64,000 nt of DNA from Protonemura montana. Taxonomy: Eukaryota; Arthropoda; Insecta; Plecoptera; Nemouridae. Shown here piece after piece: positions 32,781-46,400 of the stretch (its first letter is position 1; each line of letters opens with the position of its first letter). The position numbers were made by a program, and so were the translations under genes. The stretch covers positions 22,805,021 to 22,869,020 of the forward strand of contig OX387602.1 in assembly GCA_947568835.1 (NCBI GenBank), read 5' to 3'. The notes beneath the pieces were generated by a model, which ran no database searches, was not told the origin of the DNA, and saw nothing but the letters and a program-made list of their open reading frames with translations.

Positions 32781-35700
32781 CTATACCTTCTTCCCGGTCT
32801 CGTTTGGCGTAGGAATGCGCATGACATGCTGGTAAACCGGCCGTGGTGGTTCTGCCCTAATCTCGGAGCTCCTTGCAGCTGACGAGCCAACAGGCCGGGT
32901 GTGTAGATCGACTGGCCCAGGCATCTGAGAGCCAACGGAGCGAGTTTGGATCTGCGACGTTTCATCGTTGTACTGAGCATCGTAATCTTCTTTATCTTCT
33001 GGCTGGGGCGAAGTTGCATACTGGCTGCCCTGTGGACGTTGGTGTGCCCTGGGAACGTCCAAGTGAGTTGGATATTAACTGGTAGTTCCTATGCAGAAAC
33101 TGACAACAGGTACATGCATGATCAATGTAAATCATGTTTCTGGTTTATATAAGAAATTGATAAGCTCGAAGAGTCCTAAATTGGATGTCGTGCAGGTGGA
33201 GTACTGTTGGAGGTAGGTGCTTCTTCTCGCATTTGTTTTTCCAGCTCGCTATGAAATATGGGCTAACTAAACTCGCGCATAGTATGAGAGAGTTTCTTAT
33301 AATATATTACTCTGCAACCAATTTACCTCATTATCTGTGATCTGTATCTGTAGAGTATTTTCCTCGGTTATCAAGATTAACTTAACCGCTCCGGAACCGC
33401 CTCACATGTTCCATACCTTGCATTAGTGATGGCAGGCTGCTGCGTTGGTAAATGTTGCTGCGCTGTACCTCCACGCTGATTGGCTGTTTGAGGCCGCACG
33501 GAGTTGCCATACAACTGCTCGTCAGGGTCCTGGTGACCTCCCGCGTAGCTCACCTGCTCGATTCCCGAGTCTGGGCCCTGGAAGGGTTCCAATCTCTTAT
33601 TAAAAAACTGCACAAGCTATATGCAAAGGGTTTGATGGCAATTGACCGAAAAATATCACCAAAACATCTTTAGGCGTACAGGTAAGGTAGAGGGAAGTAA
33701 GAGGTTGATTTTCAATAATTAGTTATCTTGTAAAAGCAGCTGTTGCAAATTTACCAAGCAAAATTGCCTGTGTCAAGTGGATAACCCAACACACCTGGTC
33801 CGCATCCTGATCCAGTGGCTGGTAGGGGTCCCTCGATCGGTAGCTGTCCTGCCCATAGAGTGGCGTTGTCGCCCTCGCTGGTGGCCACGTTGTGCTACTC
33901 TCCGAGTGGTACACGCGCACCGAATGGAAGTCCCTGCTGGGTGGGGGCCGGGGAGAGGCGTTTGCTTGGCTCGGACTCTGTGTGGAAGTTTGTCGTCCTT
34001 GCGCTATGTTCAATAAGCGCCCTTGCGAGTCGTACCATTGACTGCTCTGCGCGTTGGTCGGTTGGCGGCCCTGGTCATCGATGGATTGCTCTGGCTCGGC
34101 GGGTTGATAATACTGCGGCCGTCCGCCGATGCCGGTCGTGGGCTTCATCTGCACCCTAGGCCCAGGCGCGGGTCTATCCTCGTTGACCCAGCGTGGCTCG
34201 CCCTGTGATTGGCTGCCTGGACTTGGACTGGTTTGCGATTGGATGTCTGGTCGCGAGCTGGCTTGCCTTTGTCCGTCCGATCTTGTGCCTGCTTGTGTTT
34301 GGTCATCTGGTTGATACCGTCCGATAGGAGCCATAGTGATGACTGGCTGGTAGGACCCTGCATGACCGATGCCTCCTTGCTCGCCCTGTGGCGCGGTCAG
34401 GTACCTCCTAGCCGGAGGCGTCGGTCGAGGTTGGTACTCGTTCCTCGGAGGCACTGTCGGCATTTGGTGCTGGTTTCTTGTGGCCGCTGGCGTGGGCTGG
34501 TGTTGGCTTCTCGGCGGGGTGGTGCCGTCAGGCTGATAGAGTGGGTATCCGTCTACGGTCTGCTGTATTTGAGTGGTAGATCCGTACTCCCTATGACCTT
34601 GAAGTGAACGTGACCCCTGGCCTGGTTGCGGTCGACCTTGCTCTTGTCCAGGCTGTTGTCTGTCGTATGCTCTATTTGGTGGCTGGTCTCCCTGGTTTGG
34701 CTGTTGCCTGCTCCCTGGTTGCCGTCCCTGATTTGTTGGTTGGTATCCTTGAGATGGATTGTCAGGTTGTCTTCCCTGATATGTTGGTTGGTAACCCTGA
34801 TTTGTTGGTTGGTATCCTTGAGATGGATTGTCAGGTTGTCTTCCCTGATATGTTGGTTGGTAACCCTGATTTGTTGGTTGGTATCCTTGAGATGGGTTGT
34901 CAGGTTGCCGTCCCTGATTTGTTGGTTGGTATCCTTGAGATGGATTGCCAGGTTGTCTTCCCTGATATGTTGGTTGGTAACCCTGATTTGTTGGTTGGTA
35001 TCCTTGAGATGGGTTACTAGGTTGCCTTCCGTGATTGATTGGTTGATAATCCTGATTTGTTCCTGCAAATCCTTGACCTTCTGCTGGATAGCCTGGTTGC
35101 TGTCTATTAGTGGGTTGGTACGACCTTACCGGTGCCTGATATCCCGTCTGAGGTTGTTGATTCCCTTGATTGGACGGTTGGTATCCCTGCCTATCTTCCT
35201 GCCCTCTGTAATTCGGTTGCACTCCTGTCGCTGTCGTCTGTGCACGACCTCCCTTGTTGGCGTACCCCGCACTCTGACCGCCTTCCCTCCCTGGCAGCCG
35301 TCCTTGATCCTGGGCAGTCTGCCGACCCCCGGGGCTGGACGAAGACGTCCTGCCTCCGTTTTGGCGTCCCAACCGCGCGTCGATTCGACCCTCGCCTCCC
35401 GTTAGCTCCCCATCGGGGACATCGCCTTCATCGTCGGGCACCTCCTCGTCGGTCACCTCCTTTGCGTGGTCTCCGGGAGAACAGCGATCGCACGGGACGT
35501 TACGCGGCCAGTCGCACACTTGGATGATCGGGTTGAAGTAGAGGTTGTCGGGGCAGTCGAACAGCACGGGGTTGCCCCAATTGCACTTGTAGAACTTGGT
35601 GCAGTCGGTGGGGTGCGGTAGATGGACAAGTCTACGGGGTTAAATGGGCGTTACGACTGCATGCTGTACATGGATGCATGGGCACAAGATGTAATGGACC

Positions 35701-38700
35701 CTGCATGATGTATCCTATTAATTTTCTAAGCCAAAGAAGTCGATGCCAGGGGCCAAAGCTAGTATTAGGCTATGGGTCATAAAGTTATGCGCTGGACACT
35801 CACTCCTCGTTGTTCGGAGGACACACGGGTGGCGACACGTGCTGACACGAGGTGCTGCGACACGTGGCCTTTGAATCACACGACTCGAGCACAGAATCGA
35901 AACCGAGGCCCGAGGGACACTCGAACAGTTGAGGCTCGACGTCGCCCTCGTAGCTGAAACGAAAAGTATGCGGTTACTGGCGAACTCTTTTGGTGGGCTG
36001 ACCTAGCACTGAAGTCGACTTTTGAAAATGTCCTTGCACGAGCTGATTTGGTCCTTATACCAGCAAGAAACACTGGCCATTTCTGAGAACCACTCACGGG
36101 AATCCTAATCAGCTGGCAAATATAGCTTTCAGTATTTTATTATTAGCGTTCTTAACAATAAGATGCCCCGCGCATTGCAAGCGTTTGCAATTTAAATCAG
36201 ATTTCACTTAGCTTTCAGGATTGATTTCTGAATCTGAATGAGCAACCTCACCTAAGGGTGCTACGAAAGAGTGAATTTACAAATGACTCTCTTGTCAACC
36301 TTGGCAATAAGGTCGATGTCTCAAGTCGAATTGAAGCCTGTAGAAACCGGCAATGCCCGTTTCGGCCAAACTCACCGGTAGAATTGCGAACAGTTGGCGG
36401 GATTGGGCAGATGCATCGTGTAGTTCCGGTAGTCTCCAGGCGTGTCGACTGGGGGCAGCGCCCGTGCGCCCCGTGCCACTGGGACGGCGTTTACGTCCAC
36501 CTGGGGGCGGCATTCTGCCTCCTGGACGCAGCCGCCTCCAACCACTCCCGTGCCCATTGTGCCTGCAGAGCAAACAGCCACGTCACACCAGGCGTGCTCG
36601 ATTCGGCATCGCTTGCATCCCTGACGCTTCAAACAGTTTGATGTTTTAATATTTTGAAACAAATAAAGGGTTGAAGGCCGAACACAATTGCGGGGAATTT
36701 TGAACTTTAGTTATTGACATGATTAAATTCGCCATGCTTGAACCAAAAACATGTAACCTGAACAATATCCAAGTATGTTTTTCCCAAACGGTCCTCAACA
36801 GATTTTGTTACTATTTTTCAGCTTCCAAATTTAGTGAAGTATTTTTGTGGAAATGATTCTTTATCGTTTTTAGGCTCGTAGACAGTTATATATTGTCAAT
36901 AATTTTTGATTTATTCGACGATACCGATACAGTGGCAATTCCTTGTTTCTATTCTTTCCTGGTTTTATTGCGTCTCCTTGGTCCACTCAGGATCCTCAAC
37001 GTACCCTCTTCGCCGAAGAACATGCCCGTTGGGCACCGCAGCAGGAACGACGGCTTGGGCGAGCCATCACAGAGATAGAAGGACGAGCACTCGAACTGGT
37101 GCGCTATCACAACGTTGCCATTGGAGGTTTCAGGGCATTGGACGGCGATGGCGTCGCCGGCCGTCCCTCGCGCCGCCACAAAGATCGCAATAAGCGCTGC
37201 AAGACGGCGAGGATAACAGGCAAATTATAGATAAGTATGTGGGTTGGTGCGTTTAACAATTCCCTAACTAAATCAATTCCAAGCTGATAATTTGTGATAT
37301 TATCACTGGGTTCATATTTTTGCAGATCCAGTCTCCATCTGCATTTTAGATCAGCAATTGCACCGTCATGCAAATCATGAACACAAAGAAAATATTAAAA
37401 TGTTTTCCCTCCTACGCAGATATTTAGTTAATCCACGGATATTTACGTTTACCTAGGCTCTATTAAATTGATTAATGTTATGTTATTAATGTTATTAATG
37501 TTAAATTAATTGATTTATGTAAATCAATGTACTACATAGGCGAGGGAAATCGAAGCCGTAAATCTTCAAGTAAAGAAGTGTGTTATATATGTTGAACAAT
37601 AATTTTCAGTGTATGTTTAGGACACATTAAAGCATCTGCTCTTAAAACTTCCCAAACGTTTCTCGTTGGAAGTTGGTCAAAAATTTATCAAAATCAAAAT
37701 TTTCTAAAAACCGAAATAAAACGTTCCTGATAGCGTCACCATATTTCAACTTGAAATGTTAAAGAGGTGTCAAATAATGTGTCTTTGCTATATCTACAGA
37801 ATAATTGGCCATCTCCATGGATTTACCGTACTCTGCAACGCCGCAAAGGCACTGAACCTGCCTCCGAGATAGTAACAATCTTATCTCTTTAGAAAGAGCC
37901 CTTCAAGCTTCAATTGCACAAACAATTAATAAGCAATTAACCGCGTCATTGTGCTCGGTATCCATGATATCAAGTGTGGTATTTTCAGCCAAAGCTATTT
38001 TACGATATTGCACGACAGAGGCTTGAGTGACTCACCGGTCACATGATCTGCCTTGATTCGAGTTCGATCTCTAATCGCAGCGCGGCTTGCAGTAAATAAA
38101 GCAATTAAAAATGATACTCAATGCGATGAGACTTCCGATTGACGGATTGATTAGACTGCCCAGTGCCCAGCCAATGTCAATTCGTGTTGACGTTTCAACT
38201 CTGATCGTCTTCTTCTGTGACCTAATTTCTGGACTGTTATCTGCAATGCTCCACATTAATATTTCAATTGCAATTAACATTTTATTTTTTTGTGATTCAC
38301 GAAGAAAAAGAAGTAAACTCTATTTTCCTCGCATTTTGTGACACATTTCTCTTCGTGCTATGACTTGTTTGCATTTAATTTTCTTGTCGTAGAGACACTC
38401 TTTAAATAGTCGGTGTGTGGGTAAAAGAGCTAACACTGCATCTACCCCCAGAGTACTGACATCACCTGTATTTGTATTGAAACTAGTGTTTGTTTTGTTG
38501 TTTTCTACCGCTTGTATAAGACAGTCAATGACACACAACCACAATGCGGTCGAAGACACTAAATCAAGTAAAATCTCCTCTCCGTGCAAGCTGTGCCAGG
38601 CAAACAGCAGTCTTGCGAATACCAAACCTGCACCCGTCAAATGACAGATTTGAATAATGAGGTCATCGCCTAACCCGAGCGATGGCATTCATTTACACCA

Positions 38701-39189
38701 CGTCTCACTGGCCGAACCCAAGCTCTGAAAGCCACCGGCAGTTGGGAGGTTAAAGGTCGGTATACTTACCTGAACATCGATCTGATTATTTTCTCACGGT
38801 TATTGCATTATCATTATTGAAATTACGGTACTGACAACATACTATAGGTATTTACTATCGATACACTAAACCATTCAAACCAATGATACCAGTGTATCCC
38901 TTTTCCGTGTATCAAACATAGTGCAAAATGTACAAGATGAAGTACAATGATTACCTACACGATTTCATTGTGTTTAGTCAAAATTGTTGATCGTATTATT
39001 TAAGCTACGTCTTCGAGAAATCAATCGCCTTTAAAGTAAAAACTGTGATTTCGGTAGGCTAAAATTTTAGCCAGCATTCAGTTACCTACCATCTCCCTAA
39101 GCTAAAAAAATCCCACCTTGAGACTGTTCGTAGCATACCAACCCTAGTGATAATAAAGTGTCCAGCGGCCACGTACCTGTCAGCTTCAT
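32781..39189 (-). CDS. Secreted peritrophin-like protein: signal peptide, three CBM14 modules, Gln/Pro/Tyr-rich repeat tail
   Basis: Probable chitin-binding extracellular matrix protein (cuticle, tracheal lining or peritrophic matrix). Exons in transcript order: 39189-39177, 37196-37005, 36562-36376, 35953-35804, 35631-33795, 33577-33417, 33048-32781. Phases all fit, giving 935 residues. A signal peptide, MKLTALIAIFVAARG, forms only when exons 1 and 2 are spliced, which fixes the start at 39189 over in-frame upstream Mets. CBM14-1 spans about res. 25-92 (six Cys); CBM14-2 about 124-175 has only Cys 2, 4, 5 and 6; CBM14-3 about 186-235 is complete (CTKFYKCNWGNPVLFDCP). An acidic linker follows, then about 550 residues rich in Gln, Pro, Tyr and Asn with a tandem GYQPTNQG-type repeat, and a low-complexity C terminus. 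The 1.8-kb exon 5 carries CBM14-3 and the tail. No enzyme domain is seen. The closest named families are mucin-like peritrophins; the exact orthologue is not identified. Confidence 0.88.
34717..35040 (-). repeat. Coding tandem repeat in the peritrophin-like tail
   Basis: About four to five near-identical units, mostly about 69 bp with one shorter unit, encode copies of RQPDNPSQGYQPTNQGYQPT with swaps of TNQ and TYQ. Nucleotide identity between copies is very high, including silent positions, pointing to recent expansion or gene conversion. Long open frames on the opposite strand here (LICWLVSLRW repeats) are shadows of the same repeat. Confidence 0.9.
36165..36209 (-). repeat. Dispersed repeat, copy 3 (inverted)
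   Basis: On the minus strand this reads TGAAATCTGATTTAAATTG, then GCAAACGCTTGCAATGCG and CGGGGCAT, the same core as copy 2. It lies in an intron of the peritrophin-like gene. Confidence 0.65.
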
Positions 39190-40439
39190 GTCGCTCAGCT
39201 TTCTGACTCCAAGCCGCCACGACGGCGTCCTCCTTAGAGTCCGACGCATGGCGCAATTCCCTTGCGTTATCAGCTCCTTGGGGTCCGCGGGTTGCTCGGT
39301 CAAGGCAGCTGGCGCAATCGCCGGTACCGACCGCACATCTTGTTTACCAACTTGCTGTTGTTGTCAAATTGCACACTCATTTTTCCAGGAATTTAGGAAT
39401 TGCGCTCAACATTTGGAAGGAATTTTGAAGGCCAGAGTTTGGCTGACGCAAGGAACAATGCTAAAAACTTACGCTTATGTTTGGGATTTAGTTTGGAGAC
39501 CACACAGGCCCATTTGTTTCTGACTTATCGGGTCAGAGTGAGTTCATCAACTGCGCATTCGTCAGTGATGTAATTTGCTAGTTTCTCGGTATTCTGGTTT
39601 GGTCAAGGATCCATTTCAATTTTCACGGGATAAAAACTGGCACCACGCCCTTCTTCTTTTCCTCTATGTTTTTACGATTTGTTCGAATAATTTTCATTGT
39701 TAAAATCGTTTATTGTCTAAAAATAAATCTTTTACATCGAATTAGTGTGTAACTGTAACGTATGTATAACAATAAAGTCAGCTATCTCTCTTATTGACTA
39801 CATTAGTTAGTCATTCGACGCGAGTTGTTTTATAGATTGATTAATCTGCAAGATCATTAATAATATGTATATTGGCACGTCGGGCTGGTCCCCCTTTGCC
39901 TCTACAGCTGTGTGCTGTTGCTGCCGAGGGTCGCTGCTCTGCCAGTGTTAGTCTGGAGTTACAACGTCAGGCGTTGGCGCTGCGGTGCGGGCGCCGGTTT
40001 CTCGGGGCGTTGGCGTTGGGCTAGCTAGTAGCTATAGTCTTGTTAGTGTCTGTGGTACATCAACCTATTTACACCCCAGGACGTCCAGTCCTTGGGCTCC
40101 TCTACAACGGGACGCTGGCGTTTGTACGAGCGGACTGTTCCTGGGATCCCATTCTTTCGTCGCAAGTACAGTGATGCTACAAGCATGCGTGAACGGAATC
40201 CTCTTTCGAAGTGGTCAGCTGCAAAATTGACAGAAGGCAAAAATTCACACAGCAGGCGTACCTCCTTGAACTTCAAAATTATGGTTTCATTCGTCGGATT
40301 CCCAGTTTAGGCTCCTCATCTGAGTTGCTACCTTCTCGGGACATGGGATTGGCAACAACATGTTTTCTTGGCAATCGTTCTCGGCGCTCCGGTTCATGAT
40401 CCGGGTGTTTCTTGCGACATCAGTGCTGCGCAGTAGCGC
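39190..40439. other. Gap between the unknown large gene (3' end) and the peritrophin-like gene (5' end)
   Basis: Both flanking genes are on the minus strand. The part next to 39190 should hold the peritrophin-like promoter and 5' UTR; the frame stays open upstream of the chosen start, so the leader is probably unspliced there. The part next to 40439 holds the 3' UTR of the large gene. A minus-strand AATAAA lies near 39709-39714. No further gene was seen. Confidence 0.5.
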
Positions 40440-43400
40440 TTAGACCCGATCAGGTCGCACCTGTATGACGACGCCGCCGTTGCGCGTAGGGTACCCCGTG
40501 GCGAGGTCAGCTGCGCCGCCTGCGCCTCCGCGCAGCCGCGACTTGGTCACCGTGGTGGTCTCGTGCGACTCAACCGTCTCCGTGGCTCGGCCAGCGTGCG
40601 AGGGCACCACCTTCTTCGAGAAGCTCTTCACCGTGCTTGTTTCGCTGGGCCGCAGCGGGTCGTCGGACTTGGAGTTAATGCGAACCTGCAGGGAAGACGA
40701 CAAGGAGGGTAGCGTAAGGTGAATTATTTTGAGACGAGTCAGCGACAGCAAGGTTTCCGACGAGATTTTTAAATGGAACAGGCTACAACTAGTTGGAATA
40801 TCAGAGTACTTCCCATCTGCAATGCTCGTCTTGGATATTTTGGAGATAACGAAAGTATGGGGATGAGAGCCTCTAAAGTTTTGTCGACTTTCATAAAGAA
40901 GATTATGCTAACAGAGTCCCTACTTCAATCTTCAACATTTTTAAGGATCTAATGAAGGTATAAATGGTTTCTCATAGATAAATTTCGTAACAATCTGTCT
41001 CGAGCCATCCAATCCGCACACCAGAAGACCTGCGAGCTCGTTCCCCACGGCATAAGGCAAGTTCCAACAAGTCGCAAAAGCAGAAGGTGCGCTCACCGTT
41101 TCTGTGTAGTCGTCGGAGCTGCCACGACGCTCGACGGAGCGCGAGGTGCCGTTGGCCAACGCCGTCGAGGCGCCGAACGGAGAGACGCCACGCGTCGCCG
41201 AATAGAGCGACGGCGAAGCACCGCGGTTGGTGGAGGCGGCGTACAGCGACGGGGACGTCCCGCGTTCAATCGGTTGGCGATACGGCGAAGACAGGTGGCG
41301 TACGGGGTCGCTGTCATTCGTCGACGAAGAGCGGAACGAGTGGCTCGATTCGACCACACGGCTTGACTAGAAGGGAGATGGATCGGGTTCACAGATTAGA
41401 GCACAGCTTGATCAGATCAGTGTCACGCCAGGTTCTCTACCATCTAGTCAATATATAGTTGGTTGGGCCGAGAAAATTCCAATGCTAGTGGCCACTTTAG
41501 GATATTCAATGACGCTAGCAAATTTATCTGATATGTGGAAAGTCGCAAAGGCTAGCTAGGATGTTTTCGTTTCTCTCAAACGGTATGCAACTTAACCAGA
41601 GGCCAAGGTGTGAGGAGTGCCCTTCGGCAGAGTATCAACGTCCCAAGGACTAACCTTGTTGCCATTGACAGGGCCCCTGAGCGGGGACGAGTATCCAGTC
41701 CTGGACGGCGATGTGCCGTTGCTATGCGTGGAGTCCATTATCAACCCGTTGCGCAGCGCGCCATTGCCGTTAAGCCCAATGCGCAGCGGTGAGGTGAGCG
41801 CGGTGGGCGACGTGGCAGAGTATCCGTTGTGCATCGGTTTTGAGGTGGTTGTCGTGTGTGTCGTCTCAACCACCGTGTGCCGCACCGGCGTGCTCGTGTA
41901 GATTTGCCCCGGCGGCAGCACGGCGCTGGCATCGTCGCCATGCAGCGTCTAGAGGCAAGCGAACGAGGTGTTGTCAGTAAACTGGGGCGAAAGCTGTTTA
42001 AAGGGAAGATAACGCTTCTAGAGGCTGCATCCTGGGTGGATGAGACTCACTTAAATTAACGAGGTACTACAGGTTGGGAGTATTCCATGAAAACATACAG
42101 AGTCTAATAATTTCATAGCCACATGTCACGAGCTTGGTTTACTGTTCGTTTCCTTTGCCCGTAATGCATTCGACAAAAAGTAGGTATCTCAACCTATCAA
42201 GTAACTCTGATCTGCAGCACGAACGCACAATAAAAAAAATCATGTAGCAAGGAATTGAAAATGCAGTAATTTTATGACGATGGTTGATTTCCCAGCAATG
42301 GTCACAAATCAAATCCGAAGCGGTGATCCCATGCGGGCTTGTGTATACAGCACCGCACCATGTCATCTCATGGTTGCAGAGGAAATCCTCCGTGAGAGTT
42401 TCACGGAGCTACCTTCGCAGACTGTTTCCTTTTACGACTGGCAATCAAAGGAGAGTGAGTGTTCTTTCTCTGCAGTGATTTATATAAATTGTTACTCCGA
42501 CCGTAATGGCAGAGACTCCACCCTGGCAGTAATAAACTTCACCGCTCTAACAATGAGAGATTCCTCGGCAGAGTTGATGTATGCGCCAGATAATTGTATC
42601 TCGTAGCCTACTTCCAGCGTTTTGCATCGCCTCTTGGCAACCCGATCCTTGCAAGTCGCACGCATCCCACATCACGACGCCTTCGACGGCAGTCAGGTCG
42701 GCGCCGCGACGCGAAGAAAGCCAAGCCGGCGTACCAAGCCCACGTGGCCGACTACGCGCGGGCTTTCTCCTTGCGCGGGTTAGGAGCGAGTCGAGACCCA
42801 GGAGCGATTAGTATGCGCCCACGCGACCGATTCGAAATGGGCATGGGAAATTATCGCGGAGAATTAAAATACGCAAATTGAGGTGAACGTTTCGAAAGCA
42901 TACTTAATGACACGTTGAGTCATTGAAATGGTGAAAATGTGGTATTCAATTAACTTGACTCGATTTACATTCGTTTAACGGATTACAATTTGATGCAAGA
43001 GGAAACTTAATTGAAATGGAGTTCCTGTAACGGCTATTAAAATGGAAAATTGTGAAGTATACGTCAGGTACCGTAGCGGTGGTAGTATAATTTCGCATAC
43101 CTACAAACACGTACTGCATATGTAACTTTAGAGAATGTGAATATATACAAATGTATACATATATATTTATAAATTTATAAATATATTTGCAAAATTAAAT
43201 ACATTTTATGTGAATTGCTTTTGCCATTGCATAGTCCCAAACAAAAAGGATGACACCTTCCTTAATAACTGAAAATGTATCTCAAACACCAAGTTCAAGC
43301 AAACCCCATCAAAAACTGACAATCCTAATAGACCCGAAGACCCCTGAGGAGCGACTCACCACGAAGTGTTTACTCTGGAACAGCGACATGTCTACTGACT

Positions 43401-46400
43401 GCTTCTCTATGCCGAGTCTCCCTATAGAAGGTACCTGAACGACGAATCACCATCGACACCGCGAGGCCGCGTGGGCCGGCCTCGGGCTTTATATGGGAGC
43501 GTCGAGACCGAGGTGTGGCGTCCCGCAAGGATCAAGATCAAGGCCAGTCCCTGTGTTTACGTTTCGCGGCGAGGGGAGGGGCCACGTGTCCACTGATGAT
43601 GATCCCGAGAGAGTGACGTGCGCTAATCGGATTGTGATGCGACAATGTCAAGTGGGCACGGCCGTGACAGCTCGCTTGACGGATCGGGCTCTATCATTAT
43701 GTAACGAGCATTCGGAATGGATTTGAATAAGAAATTAGTTCCAATGTGTGATTGATATTGAGGCTTCCAAATCGGGACAGACTCACAGGCTGAATCGGGT
43801 TGGACGCCCTACAGGTGTCTTGGAGGTGCTTCTCATAAGTTGATTCGTAGCGATTGGGTAGATATATATCTTTTTACCAAAAAGAAATCGATAAATGCCC
43901 AGAAAGACACAGCCTGCAAACATATAGGTCCTTGCCCTTGCCTGTCCTACCTATATGTACTAATAAGTATGGAAGTCATATTGAAATTGAGATTGGCAAT
44001 TTGTGCAAAATATTGTTATTACGCTCCTTAAAATATGCTCGGTTTTGGATAATAAAACTGATTTCAGACCAATATGGTCAAGGAGCACAACAAAAAAACT
44101 ATGCTTACTCCATGTACCTTGAATAGCTCAGGCGCTCGGTCCAAAAGACCCTGCATGAAGGCCTCCTTCTTCTCGTTGTCCTGCGCCGACTTGACGCTGT
44201 CCTGGTTTGTCCTGAAGACCTCTGTCCTCGGCTCGGGCGACGTAAGGTCCCGCTGGCTGCGCGACAGGCTCGCGAGAAGTGCAGGCGTCTTGAGTGGCGC
44301 AGCAGAGTCGCCTAGCGGCTGCACGCTGAAACTCTGGCTGCGTCCCAGGCTGTGCAAAAACGAAAGCGACGTTAATAACGATATTCATTTGTTATTTGTG
44401 TGAAACTGTAGATACTAGATGAGAGTCACCAGGCAATGGGCAGGGCCCCTAAAGCGTGGTTTTCCACTCCAATGTGCGGGAAATAAACGTGTCTCCAGTG
44501 TTCTCCTATAAGGTTGAAATTTCTGCTTTGAGCACCACTTTCATTTGATTTTCTCCCCAAGAAACTGTACCTATGATTGACAGCTATTTCTGCCATAGGT
44601 CTGTACGAATCAATGTTTCAACAACATAATTGGGTTCTGACCCTTATCGGAAAGGGTTACCCCTGCAAGATTTCGCAACTCACACCACAACTTTGAGAAC
44701 ATAAATCCAAAACCCAATGTTCAAGCCAATAGGGCAAGCGTGTTATCCCTAAGAAGTGGACCAGGTACTCACGTCGAGCGGTATGTACGCGCTGGTTTGG
44801 CGGGCGTCACTTGGTTCACGATGGACACTTGAATCTGCGCAGGTGCGTGGGTGGAGTGAAGCTTGCGCGGCAGCGTCTGCGCATGGCGCACGCTGCCGTC
44901 CAGAGGCGATGCCAAACGTCCTGTCGATTGGCTCAGTCTGCCCAGCGTGGACGTTGTCGTCTTCTGCTGCGTCGACGAGCTGGTCACTTGGTGCACGTTC
45001 ATGCTACAAAGAAAAGGATCACGTCAACCCAAATCAAATTGTGACTAAATTCACTCAGACAGTTATCAAAAAGATAAAGTAACGTCGATATCCATTTCAC
45101 ATGATAACTTCCTTCAATGCCTAAATAGCTCTTAATTGTCCTAGAACTTTATAAACTTGCACGTGCCGCATTTAGTCAGCTGTAAAGATTAAGCGCATAT
45201 ATCTGTGGTTGTACCATAGATATAGAGACCGTTGCGATGAGTAAGAGGAGACAAAATCGCAAACTCCATTACTCGCTAGAGGTTCGTCACTATCGTAGAG
45301 TGAAGGCAAGGGGAATGCTGCAAATTTTGGTGGACATCCCCACCCCAACATTTCGTGTAGCAATTTTAACTAAAAGAGGAAATCTGTGGAAGCTTAAATC
45401 TATAGTTCTTTTGTTTCGAGCATGTTTTGTGCATAAGCAGGAAAGCCAGTCTCATGTTGAAATTGATTTTGAAACAATTTCATTGATTTTTTCCTGCTCC
45501 AAGATCTGCCTAACTGCTTAATTTTAATTACTGTGTTAGGAAATTACAGAAAATCTAACTAGTTAGCCATGCGCTTTCCCGCTAGGAACGCAGACATGTT
45601 AACGCCTCAACATCGTTCATGTGCTGTCAACGGCGTCGTAATATGGGTAGTGTGTAGATCGCATAGCAGGTTGTGCCATCAGCAGGCATCTTGGCAGCAA
45701 GATGTGCCACATGAGAGCTGGTTACGCCCACAACAGGCACCTATAGCATCGAACCGAACGACACACGACGCGGTGGTCGAGGTAACTCGATCAAATCTCG
45801 GCTGGACTTGGAAGTGATCCAATAGAACGCATTGACACACTTTGTCTATGGCGAGCGCTTTCATTCTTGCCGGGACAGCACCCCGGAGCGGCGTTTCGGA
45901 ATTTTCAATTTGATATTCGAGATGCCAATTACCAGTGAAAGACTTGTGCTAACAGCCACGATGCTAACGCACCGTTCAATAATGGAAATCAAACGATGAG
46001 AAGTGGAACTGACATGAATGACCTGCATGATGAAATCTCGCCGAGGGAAATTGTTGGACCAAATTATTATCTTATTTCCAGGATAAGAACCAACAGTAAA
46101 AATGGCCCATCCGCAGCTCTCTATCGACATTCATCCATAGTTTGAAGTTTGATCCAAGTTTGAATCTTGCAAATATTGAAACATGTGTTAAAAGAACGCC
46201 AAGATTCGATTTTGACGTGCGGCATATTTCAGCCACGTCCACGGCGCAAAAGAGTTGAGAATCGTTTTGCCACTACAAGGCGGGGATGGGTCGAGCAAAT
46301 CTAAATCTGCATAATGCAGACGTATTTGGAATGCAATCACGGCCTTGGCCAAATCTATTTCCATTCCAGCAAAAGAAAAAAATGCGACACCGCATCGCAA

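Noticed and set aside
34626-35405. Plus-strand open frame of 259 codons rich in Leu, Trp and Ile
   Set aside because: It lies antisense to the coding tandem repeat of the peritrophin-like gene; the hydrophobic repeats are the reverse complement of Gln/Pro/Asn codons.
38320-38688. Minus-strand open frame of 122 codons inside an intron of the peritrophin-like gene
   Set aside because: No recognisable family, overlapped by open frames on the other strand, and no role in the gene model.
39097-39336. Longer N terminus for the peritrophin-like protein (upstream in-frame Mets)
   Set aside because: The upstream residues are basic and not signal-like; starting at MKLT gives a proper signal peptide across the exon 1-2 junction.
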